Below, piece by piece: positions 1-8,800 of a stretch of 24,790 nucleotides of DNA. This DNA comes from Ettlia oleoabundans (taxonomy: Eukaryota > Chlorophyta > Chlorophyceae > Chlamydomonadales): positions 1 through 24,790 of the forward strand of contig JAAMXP010000582.1 in assembly GCA_019693395.1 (NCBI GenBank), written 5' to 3'. A program made the translations under genes and the position numbers. Under the pieces are notes generated by a model that saw nothing but the letters and a program-made list of their open reading frames with translations, had not been told where the DNA came from and ran no database searches. The first letter of the stretch is position 1, and every line of letters begins with the position of its first letter.

Positions 1-107
1 CCACCCACCCACGCACGCACGCACGCACGCGCGCACGCGCGCGCGCGTGCACACACACACACACACACACACACCACCACCACCACCACCACACCACCCC
101 TCGTGCC
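1..107. repeat. CA/CGCA/CAC microsatellite
   Basis: The window opens with a compound simple repeat. CCCA and CGCA units are followed by CG-rich alternation, a run of CA dinucleotides (about 50-74) and a short CAC triplet run. It lies upstream of the first recognisable SRP54 exon, so it is most likely inside an SRP54 intron. The alternating purine-pyrimidine composition could favour Z-DNA, which is an inference from composition only. Confidence 0.9.
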
Positions 108-204
108 TGCGCCTGAGCAGTGGCTAGGTTAGGTGGTCAATGTCTGTAGCCATTGCACCCTCATCTATGTACCGAGTTTCTCCGCTGCTGTTCCGCTGCT
201 GCAG

Positions 205-1554
205 GATTATGTATGAGCAGTTTGCCAACATCATGAAGATGGGACCCATGGGGCAGGTGTGTGTGTGGTGGCGTCGTGGGTGGGTGGGTGATGGTGGGGT
301 GGTGGTGGTGGGTTCAGTTTGGCAATCATCACTGTGGAGGTTTGTTTGCTTCCCAAGGTCTCGAGCTAAGCCACCAACACCCTGCCTTACCGGCACCTAC
401 TGCGCCCTATCCCACTTCTGCCTGCCGTATGCAGGTCATGAGCATGATCCCCGGGTTCAGTAACGCCATCATGCAGCCAGGCAGCGAAAAGGAAAGCCAA
501 GCCAAGATCAAGCGCTACATGACAATCATGGACAGCATGACAGGTGGGTGGATTGCTGTTGGCTGCTGAGTATTCCTTTGATTTCAGTGCTTTGCCACTT
601 TTGTTAAGTTGCAAAGTAACCTGCCAGCACCTTGATGGTGTGTGGGTATCTTTTGCGGGTTGTCCCACTATGTCGCAAAGTTGACCTCCCTTCTGTTGTT
701 TGGCCAAGCCGATTCCTCCTGCTGGCTGTGCGCCACACACCACAGCAAACGCATTCCCTCCTCCTTCTGCCCCATTCTGACCCAGTTAGTGCACCTAGAT
801 GTGACCCACATATTCTAAGAATCTGCTCTGCGCCCCCGTGCAGACAAGGAGCTGGACAGCAGCAGCACTAAGTTGTTGTCGGAGCAGAGCCGCATCCTGC
901 GCTGGGCACGCGGCAGCGGCAGCAGCGTGCAGGACGTACTGCTGCTGCTGGAGGAGTACAAGCGCCTGGCCAAGGTCTTCTCAAGTGAGTGGCGACCGCA
1001 GCCGCTTTATGCAAAGTGGGGTGGCATGGTGCAGGGTATGATGTACAAACCAGGCCGCAGGGTATTCGCCAGGATGTGATTGTGCGGCCCATTGCGCGGC
1101 CCTTGTGATTGCAACACATGACAGACATTCTACTGCTATTGCTCAAGACAGTGAGGCAGCTGTACTCGTCCTGGCACTATTAAGAGGGCGTGTGCCTGCC
1201 ACCTGCCCCCTTGTGCAGCGGCCATGAAGGGAATGAAGCTGCCCAAGAACTTGAAAGGCGACATTAACCCGCGCAACATGCAGGTATCAAAGGGGTGGGG
1301 CACGGCAGCTGGCTGTTGGCACCTTTCTCATGGATGCTTTGCCTTGCTGCTGCCTGCACCGGCCAATGGTTTCTGCAAAGCACACCGTCCCAGCTGAGTT
1401 CACATGGATTGTCTCTCATGTGTCTGCCTCTGTTTCTGGTGTGCAGCAAAACATTGCTCAGATGTCGCGGATGCTGCCGCCGCACATGCTCAAGATGATG
1501 GGCGGTCCAGCAGCAATACAGTCGCTCATCAAGCAGATGGAGGGCAAGTTTTAG
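205..1554 (+). CDS. SRP54: SRP54, signal recognition particle 54 kDa subunit (C-terminal exons, 5' part outside window)
   Basis: This is the 3' part of the gene for the SRP GTPase subunit that binds signal sequences and SRP RNA through its Met-rich M domain in the cytosol. Exons are 205-256, 435-543, 844-984, 1219-1283 and 1447-1554, all with GT-AG borders and matching phases, giving 157 residues. The first exon reads [16 protein letters not shown] and the second MSMIPGF...YMTIMDSMT. The third contains [11 protein letters not shown], the conserved ARGSG stretch, and the last contains [12 protein letters not shown] and ends KQMEGKF-stop. All of these are hallmarks of eukaryotic cytosolic SRP54. 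The N and G (GTPase) domains must be encoded upstream of base 1. The C terminus stops soon after the MGG helix and lacks the long Gly/Met-rich tail of many homologues. A chloroplast cpSRP54 is less likely because of the ARGSG/MDSM sequence type. Confidence 0.95.
278..299 (+). other. G-quadruplex-capable tract in SRP54 intron
   Basis: Immediately after the exon ending at 256, the intron holds four G-runs (278-280, 282-284, 286-288 and 296-299) with spacers of 1, 1 and 7 nt. This fits the usual G3+N1-7 quadruplex pattern on the mRNA-sense strand. More GGTGGTGG sequence follows to about 312. Folding is inferred from the pattern alone. Confidence 0.6.
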
Positions 1555-1996
1555 CCCTTGTAGAGTCAACCCTTGTTGGAGTGGCGCGGTTGGCTAATAC
1601 TTGGTTCATTGAGAGGGCTCCAGGGTTCTGCCATCCTATGTGCAGCTGGCTTTTGGTTCATAATTCTTGTTTCATGCGCTTTTGTTTTAACAGCTCTGCT
1701 CTGCCCGCTTTGTTTCCTCAGCTCATCTGCTTGCTGCTCTTCCCTTGCTGCCTCCCACAATGACCACATACCAACTTTTCTATGCTTCCAGTTCTCTGCC
1801 GCCCTTTCAGATTTGTCCAAATGCTCCCTGCCCCTTTGCAGTGGTCCAATGCAAGCTGCTTGCCTAGATTTTACTCCCCACTTCCAGTGTATTACCTCTC
1901 GACGGGTGCAAAGAACTGCCTGCATCTAGACTTTTACTCACTTGAGAGCAGCATCGATTAGCACGCAGGTTGATATCTGCTTCATAAGCATCTTTG

Positions 1997-2001
1997 TGTA
2001 A
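1997..2001 (+). promoter_or_regulatory. TGTAA polyadenylation signal for SRP54
   Basis: TGTAA is the characteristic chlorophyte nuclear polyadenylation signal. It occurs here 443 nt after the SRP54 stop codon, and I found no earlier copy after the stop. It marks the likely 3' end of the transcript shortly downstream. Confidence 0.65.
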
Positions 2002-3073
2002 CCAAATTGAATCGACGATGACAAGCAAGGGCTAAATACCTTTCATGCAGGCAATGCAGGCACAGCTCGAAATGAGGAGCTGCAGGGTGTTATGGGCGGA
2101 GTTTGGCACAAACATGCTAGGCAGGGACCCAAGTCTTGACATAGGAGCATCACATCAGGCAAGGGGATGGGACTGCAAGATTTGATGCCAATGCAGCAGC
2201 CTCAGCTGGCGAAGCAGAAAATGCTCGCGCATAGCAGCATGCAAGGCATTGAGGATGCCTCGCCGGTGTGGGTCGAGGCTGAGCGGCAGAATCGGCTGAA
2301 TGATGGGAAGCGGTCCGACATGTCCTTGCTTCCATTGTAGGACACACCCAGCACTGGTGCCCTGGTCCGCCTGCTGGGCCTCTTCCTAGCGCCAGCCCCA
2401 GCCACTGCCACTGCTTCTATGCCTGGCTGGTTCCAGCAGGTAGCTATTCAGCGGTGCAATCACCACAAGCAGAGACACACTGCAGGAATCACCACCGCTG
2501 AGCTGAGCAAGCTAGCAGGAAGTTGGTCACTACCTGCATGCCTGTCAGCCCAGCCTTGCTGGTGTAGCCCGGAACAGTTGCTTGCGCCCGTGAACTGCTG
2601 CTGCTGCTGGGTAGGGCACGGGCCTGGTTGCTGCGGTGGTGCAAGCATCTTGGATGGCCAGCTTTTGGCCCAGAGTCTACCTCAATCGGGGCATGAATTC
2701 CTTGAACGCGTGCCACTTCTCAGCACCTAGCGAGCTGCTGCCGCCAAGCGGCGGCATAGGCGGCAGGACAGCCGCAGCTTTGCAACCTCGGCTGGATCAT
2801 GAAGGAGGCAACCAGTGACCAAGGGGGTTTAGGAAGCAGTATTACAGCCAATTTGCCTGGGTGAACTCACACCGTGGGTGCTGATCACCAAGGGGTCCAA
2901 CCCGCCAAGTGGCCGCCACCTGGTGCCACTGGTTCCTCGCGCCTGCACTCATACCGCCAGGGTTTATCGCTTGACCGCTGAATTCACTAATACCACTGTC
3001 ATTTTCTCCTGCTACTGCGCTACGTACGTACAAGTAGAGGTGCCAGCAAGTCAGCACCGATTGCAGGGCCAGA
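2002..3073. other. Intergenic region between SRP54 and the cyclic phosphodiesterase gene
   Basis: No recognisable gene was found on either strand. Short open stretches exist, for example 2202-2411 on the minus strand, but they show no family signature and no consistent splice structure. A GC-rich inverted repeat with 8-bp arms (2738-2745 and 2759-2766) lies about 310 bp before the phosphodiesterase start. The right part should contain the promoter and 5' UTR of that gene, but no core promoter element is obvious. Confidence 0.6.
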
Positions 3074-4532
3074 ATGTCGGCGGGCGCTGTAAAAAGCTAC
3101 TCCTTGTGGGTTATGCCGCCGAGAGGTGGGATTATGCTCCTGGGGGACCTGTGTATTGGCCAGTAATTGGTCCCCGAAGATGCCGCCACCACTCGCCCGC
3201 TCACCCAGCTTGCTCGCACTATGCTGTTGGGGCTCACAGCCTAGGTGCCTTGTGCCCTCAATGACGACTCGCAGGACCTTTGGCCGACAAGCTGCATAAC
3301 GAAATCAAGCAGCTTGCGGCACGGGTGCCTGGGGCACCCACGTTCCAGCCGCACGTCACTCTTTTAGGCGGCATCCATAGCACTGAGGCTGACGTACTAG
3401 CACGAGCGCTGCAGTTGGCGAACCAGCTCAAGGCGCGCCAATCACTTGAATGTGACATGGGGACTGTTTTTTGACCGTGCGACCATCCCTATCCATGCAG
3501 CCCATCCATGCCAGGCAGTGCCTAGCTGGAGAGGAGCTGTGCTTGCCTGCCATTCCCTGCCGTGCCGGTGTTGCTGCCGCTTGTGCTCCTGCTGCCGCCA
3601 TGCTGCTGCGTTTGCGAAAAAATCATTTACCTGCCCTTCGACTGGCTGCAGCCCTACCGCATCAATTTTGAGCGCACTGCCTACGGTGCCATCTTTCACC
3701 AATGCGTGTATGTGCTTTGCAAGACTGAAGCAGACGTGATGCAGGCACGGGTGTATGAGTGCTGAGCAAGGGGCCAGAGTCTTGCTTTGTTTGTGTCCTG
3801 ATGTGACATGCACATGTGAGCTCCTTGCGACTGCAATATTGTAATATTGCAACCTGAGATGCACAAGAGGTTGCCATTGCTATCCGCTGTTTTCGTGGTA
3901 ATGCAGGCAGGCGCAGCAACCCGTGCAGCATACGGTCAGGATTCAGCCAGCAAGTACATGCCTCACCTGTCCCTGCTGTACAGCGATTTCATCGAGGAGG
4001 AAAGGTGTGCTGTATTGGCACGGCCGGCAGGGATGCTGACTAGTGGGGCTTCTCTTGCATTCCTGCCTGCATGGAAGCATGATGTGCTGCTGCTGTCACA
4101 GCGGCTGCCAATCACCTGGGTTCGCTGTTAGCTCTGATATTGCGGCTGCCCATATGTGGCTGCCCGCCTTGCTGCCTTCTTGCAGGCAGTCAATAGCTGA
4201 GGAGGAGCAGCAGCGGCTGTTTGAGGGCCAGCATGGGCATGAGCCGCTGCTGCAGGGCGATGAGCTGGGGTTTGACGTGACGAGCCTGACGGGTAAGGCA
4301 AATGCATTGCGCGGCAGTGCTCCTTGCAGTGCATGAAATGTCGCTGGACGTTGGCAGGACCTGGCAAAGGTCCTGATGCCGCACAAAACACGTGGACGTT
4401 GACAGTGCATGGTGGAGCCCTGATGTCGCACAAAACTGCCCAACCACTTGCTCTACAGTATGGGAGACGGATGAGAACGACCGATCGCTGCAGAGCTGGC
4501 ATCAGCTGGCAGAATACCCGCTTGAAGGCTAG
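3074..4532 (+). CDS. 2H-superfamily cyclic phosphodiesterase (CPDase)
   Basis: A complete six-exon gene: 3074-3125, 3275-3432, 3652-3750, 3907-4004, 4186-4292 and 4459-4532. The joined length is 588 nt, 195 residues plus stop. The protein starts MSAGAVKSYSLWVMPP and has the two catalytic His motifs of the 2H phosphoesterase fold: H44-V-T46 in PTFQPHVTLLGGI and H123-L-S125 in YMPHLSLLYSD. The end, VWETDENDRSLQSW, matches the terminal strand of plant and fungal CPDases. These enzymes open ADP-ribose 1'',2''-cyclic phosphate, a tRNA-splicing by-product, to the 1''-phosphate and also act on nucleoside 2',3'-cyclic phosphates. The length fits the plant enzyme (about 180 aa). The ATG at 3074 is chosen because the SYSLWVMP strand follows at once and the exon ends in the right phase. 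The second intron must use a GC donor. The other four introns are GT-AG. A MYND gene follows 265 bp downstream on the same strand. Confidence 0.93.
3433..3651 (+). other. GC-AG intron in the cyclic phosphodiesterase gene
   Basis: Exon 2 ends ...NQLK with AAG at 3430-3432, and exon 3 resumes PYRINFERTAYG at 3652 after CTGCAG. Both junctions are phase 0. The family alignment places these residues next to each other (LK followed by the strand before FFQCV/IFHQCV). The only donor giving that join is GC at 3433-3434. An alternative GT donor at about 3451 (after SLEC-type residues) gives the wrong phase. Confidence 0.7.
3832..3851. repeat. Near-perfect palindrome in CPDase intron 3
   Basis: Two 9-bp arms, TGCAATATT (3832-3840) and AATATTGCA (3843-3851), are separated by GT, giving a perfect stem with a 2-nt spacer. 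A second smaller inverted repeat, ACATG-CA-CATGT, lies about 20 nt upstream. Both are inside the intron 3751-3906, close to its 3' part. Confidence 0.85.
4345..4436 (+). repeat. Imperfect ~48-nt tandem duplication in CPDase intron 5
   Basis: TGGACGTTGGCAG (4345-4357) recurs as TGGACGTTGACAG (4393-4405). CCTGATGCCGCACAAAAC (4372-4389) recurs with one change at 4419-4436. The spacing is 48 and 47 nt, so this looks like a diverged tandem duplication of one unit. It lies wholly inside the intron 4293-4458. Confidence 0.85.
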
Positions 4533-4797
4533 AACCCATGTGGACGACACCAGGCAGAGGGGCAGTCTTGTACCAGTTACCGTGCAGGTCGCTTTTGAAG
4601 GATGTTTTGGCAGTGGTGATACTTACCTGCTGACGTTGTCTAATGCCATGAAGATTACCTCAGCTGACGGGGCCAGACAGCCCATTTCTACCGACAGTCC
4701 CATGCTGATCCAAACAACACCAACAGTTGAAGTAATGTTGTCAAGGGCAATCTTGAAAACTTTGGGGCGTATAAGATAAGCCCTGGAAGAACTGGCA

Positions 4798-5240
4798 ATG
4801 GGTCGCACCTGCACAAGCGGCGCCTCCACCTCAGCGCGGCGGGAGGAAAGCTGGCCCGCGCGCTCGTGCACGGGCGTAAGTGAGTCTGTGGTCTTGTCAG
4901 TTGTGATCTGGTAAGTGGGACATACCTAAGTGTGGTCACCTGCAAGCAGCACGCGGAACAGCTGCTGCCCATTGCTGAGCAGGTGGTCAGCCTCCTACAG
5001 CGCCACTGGGAGGCTCCGGAGCAGGCGGCGGCGGCGCAAATGGAGGATGCTAGTGCGCCAGGCGTGCTCCGCTGCGCCAATATGCGGTGCTCCAACATAT
5101 GTGGCACGGCCAGCAAGCGCTGCTCCGGCTGCCGAGCGGTGTGGTACTGCGGCACTGTCTGCGCACATATGGACTGGCGGGCCGGGCATCGCCGTGTGTG
5201 CAAGCAGCTGGCTGCAGAGCGGCAGCAGGAAGCCAGCTAG
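4798..5240 (+). CDS. Small MYND-type zinc-finger protein
   Basis: The 3' exon encodes a clear MYND zinc finger at 5073-5201. Its ligands follow C-x4-C, C-x2-C, C-x3-C and H-x3-C (CANMRC...CSGC...YCGTVC...WRAGHRRVC), then a short tail ending EAS-stop. MYND domains are protein-interaction modules; chlorophytes have many stand-alone ones of unknown role. The 5' end is uncertain. A strong donor GTAAGT follows 4875, and ATG 4798 opens 26 codons in phase 0 to it. An acceptor AG before 4947 or 4950 then joins in phase 0, giving about 122 residues. A different frame of the same upstream exon also looks protein-like, so the true start may lie further upstream. An amphipathic helix (HAEQLLPIAEQVVSLLQ) precedes the finger. 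No TGTAA signal was found downstream before the next gene. Confidence 0.6.
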
Positions 5241-5833
5241 CAGCTTCTGGCTGGCATAGCAGGGCAGCCAGCAGCAGCACCGTGCCATCAATGGGTGCCA
5301 TCGAAATTTTTATGAAGTGATCTGTTGGTCTGCACACTAAACTGGTGTATTATTTTCTCACATCAGTAACATGTCATGTTGTTGCCACGGTTCATTCAGC
5401 TATTGCCTTCACTTTCTATCTTGTTTTTGACCTACATCACCCCTGGTTCGCAATCATCCTCTTGGAACTGTTCATTACATGTGTGATGTTGTTACGATGT
5501 GTTCGTGTCGCTTTCAATAAGGGTCTGGGTACTACAGTGTGTAGCCTTGGCGCCTCCACATCAGCTGTGCGCCAGCTGTGCTGCCAGATCAGCTGCCGCG
5601 TTGGCCTGAGCGTGTTACTGGCGAGTTACCGGGAACCTACATCATCGCGTGAACTTTAAGTATACTTTGCCGATTGCGTGTATTGTCTTTGCGGGGTCTG
5701 GGGTCACTCAAACTACGGGGTGCCCAGTGGGAACCGACTGAACGCGGTCGCAGTTATCGCTCTGGTTAGGCTTTCATTCTCGGCAGCAAACTCCAGGAGG
5801 GCTTGGATCACTCGCAGAGGCCTTTGCTGCGGC
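5241..5833. other. Intergenic region upstream of the GH16 gene
   Basis: No gene is recognisable here. The stretch 5341-5520 is more T- and A-rich than the neighbouring DNA and contains a perfect 6-bp inverted repeat, AACATG-T-CATGTT (5368-5380). The region should hold the MYND 3' UTR and the GH16 promoter. No canonical TATA box or TGTAA was identified with confidence. Confidence 0.55.
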
Positions 5834-8800
5834 ATGAACCCGCGGCACCTGTGGCAAGGACTCCGGCTTTTGCTCGGGTTGCTAGGTATGCATGCACGTG
5901 CGTTCTAATACGGGCTGCTGCACTGCTGCCGTTAGGATATGCTGTCTGTCACCTTTGCCTGCCGCCGCACCAGCAGTGCCCCCGCCACGCCTGCAACTGC
6001 CAGTCTACCTGCTCTGTCCCCTTTGTTACTTAGCCACAGTTTTGTGCATAATTCCTCTTACAGCTGTGCAAGGTCCCAGGCTTTCATTAGCACAGGGCCC
6101 TTGCGCCACGCAGCTGGATGCGGCAGCTCGAGCGGCCGACACAAACATATCATCTTTCTTCCTCGACCCTGACACGCCTGCTGATGCTTGCACCAAGGCC
6201 ATTTGCACTGGCGACTATGCCACCTGCAACGTGGGTTCGCCTCCATTGAGCAACTTACAGGCAGGTTAAGCGAGGCGCGGCCTACTTTCCTGGTGGCTGC
6301 TTATTCAGCGTTTACAGCTTGTCTTCAATTGCACGACAGATGCAGGCGCTGTGTGGCACGGCCTCCCTGCAAAGCATGATATGCACATCAGCTCAGTATC
6401 CAGCACCTTGTGTTGCATCGTGTTTGCGGCCTTGATGCTGGGACCTCATCTGCAACCCTGTTATCCCCGCCTGCCGTTGCGGCCATTGATGGGGCTTCAC
6501 TTCCCTCCTGCTCTTCCTTCAGTACCAGCAATGCTCCCCCAATGTGCGACCACATTGCAACTGCAGCTTGTGTTCAGTGACGAGTTTGAAGCAGCTGGAC
6601 GGTCTTTTGGTGTGGGTTCAGGAGATCCACGGTGGACAGCGGACCGCATGTGGTATGCCGGTGAGGAAGCGTGCATGGGAAGTGCAACAGTTGAGGCGTG
6701 AAGCAGGCATGGCACGAGAACAGGCTGGTGCCATGCAGATGCCGGCAGCAGACAATACCTGGCACTTGCTGCAGCTTTGCTTTGTGCCTTTCTGTTCGTT
6801 ACATGTTCACCACAGGCCCTTCTGCTCCAGGTTGCAAGTCGCTCCTGCTACCTCGCTGCTGCAGGAACCCAAGACATGGAGGTGTACACACCTGAACAGG
6901 TACACAGTACAGCAGTGCAGCAACGTGCTGCAGCCCTGCCCATGCTTCTGTCACAGTTATTGCCCGCCTGATGCTACTTGTGGTGGCACAGTTGGCACTG
7001 CCGCACGATAGCAGCTTCGATTTGCACATGGGTAAGCGTCGGCAGCGAGTAAGCATGCAGCTACCACCACCCGCCTCTGCAGGTTGCCACTCAGGATGGC
7101 GCTGCCGTGATTACAATAGATCGCACTGGGCCAGCTAATGCCACTGGGCTCAGTCAGCAGCCCAACGGAGTGGTGTGGAACGTCACCAAGGACTTCAAGT
7201 CCGGCTTTGTGTCCAGCTGGAACAAGTTCTGGTGAGCAAGGCAGCTGCAAGGTTCGGTGCAAAGTGGCAGGGTTGAGCGACATAAAAAGGGGCAACGGAT
7301 GGCAACGCTCTACGTATGCACAATTCTCTGCAGTGCAACAACTGACTGCCTCATGGAGAGGCATTGTGGCTACTTCTCTGACAAACGCAATGTGCACGCC
7401 TACATACAACCGTTCAGGGCACGTATCCAGCATCGCAGCGCATGCCTAACATCCAGCCATTGCCTGCCTGCCTGCATTGACCGCTGCAGCTTTACTGGCG
7501 GGTACATGGAGACACGACTACAGCTGCCGGGTGACGATTTCGCCTCTGGTTTCTGGTAAGCATTTGTTGCGCCTGGGCTTGCCTGGTGCCTGCTTCGTTT
7601 GGCGGAGATACGAGGAGTGGGATCGACTTGCAGCAAGCTGCGAGACTATTGCTAGCCTACCTGTTGCGAGTGCTGCTGCGATTTGCCCATTGAATGGCTG
7701 CACCAACCCTGCAGGCCCGCATTTTGGCTTATGGGTAACCTGGGACGAGCAGGGCACATGGCCACCACCTCCGGTTTCTGGCCATACACTTACAACACGT
7801 GAGTAGACCACAACCAAACGTGATGAACTGCTGTCAGGCATTTCCCCATAGGTTTCTAGGCCCGACTAAGCAGCACAACCTGCCACTGCGCCTGCCCACC
7901 TCCTCCAACTTGTATTGTTCATATTGCGTGGCTACCACCTGACAAGCACAGCAATCTCAATCAGTAATCACTCTGCTGCTGTTGCCCTGCAGCTGCGGCG
8001 GTGGTGAAGTCGGCACCGAACAGCCGGATGGTCCCACCCCTCAGAACATCACCGCCTGCCCTGACCCACCCGGCTTTGACCGCACACGATATGGTCTCAA
8101 GCCGGGTGTGGGACGGGGGGCTCCGGAGATAGATTTGCTGGAAGTAAAGTGAGCGGCCTTGCTGTTCTGTGTGGAAGATGGACCTCGCAAGGATTCGTGC
8201 ACCTTTTCATTCAGGCTAGACAAGCAGCGGGCATGTCCCACTGCTGCCGCCCAGCGTTAGCTCCTCCTGCCCTGCTTGACACCTGATGCAGGGTGGACTC
8301 CAGCGTCGGCCGCCAGCGGGGTGAACCCCAAGGTGGCGAACCCGGCCAGCAACGCAGACCCTTCAACTCAATCACTCTGCAGGTGACCCTGCGCTGCCAC
8401 CGCCACTGCGCACCAGACTGTCCCTGTGGCTGTTGCATCCCAACATGCATGCTGCGCTGCAGCAGCACGTGCTGCTGGTGTGTGTTGTTGTTGTTGGCGT
8501 GCCCCAAACGCCCCTACCTGCCCGTGGTGCTGCAGACGGCACCACTGCTTCCTCCTGGCACCACTTGGACTGCCACTGATGAGGATGGCCAGGTTGTGCC
8601 CGGTCCAGGTGGGTGGGTGGGACAGCTGTGTATGTTGTGCTGAGGATGTAATGCTGAGAGATACTTGGGTTATGTAAGCAAAAACGTGAGCCACCACTGT
8701 CCATGCAAGCAGTGCCGTTTGCCGCTGATGGGCCAGTCCTTAGCTGGTTCATTGTTGCTAACCTTGTCCTCTTTTGAGCTGTTCAGCCATGTTGCTTGCT

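Noticed and set aside
140..463. Open frame covering the first SRP54 exon and the following G/T-rich intron
   Set aside because: It reads through the GTGTGTG donor into a repeat. The conserved SRP54 sequence continues only from the spliced exon at 435.
2202..2411. Minus-strand open frame with a basic N terminus
   Set aside because: It is short, with no recognisable domain, promoter or splice context, and lies in the SRP54-phosphodiesterase gap.
4324..4779. Plus-strand open frame of 151 codons
   Set aside because: It runs through a phosphodiesterase intron and its last exon in the wrong frame, and includes a tandem repeat.
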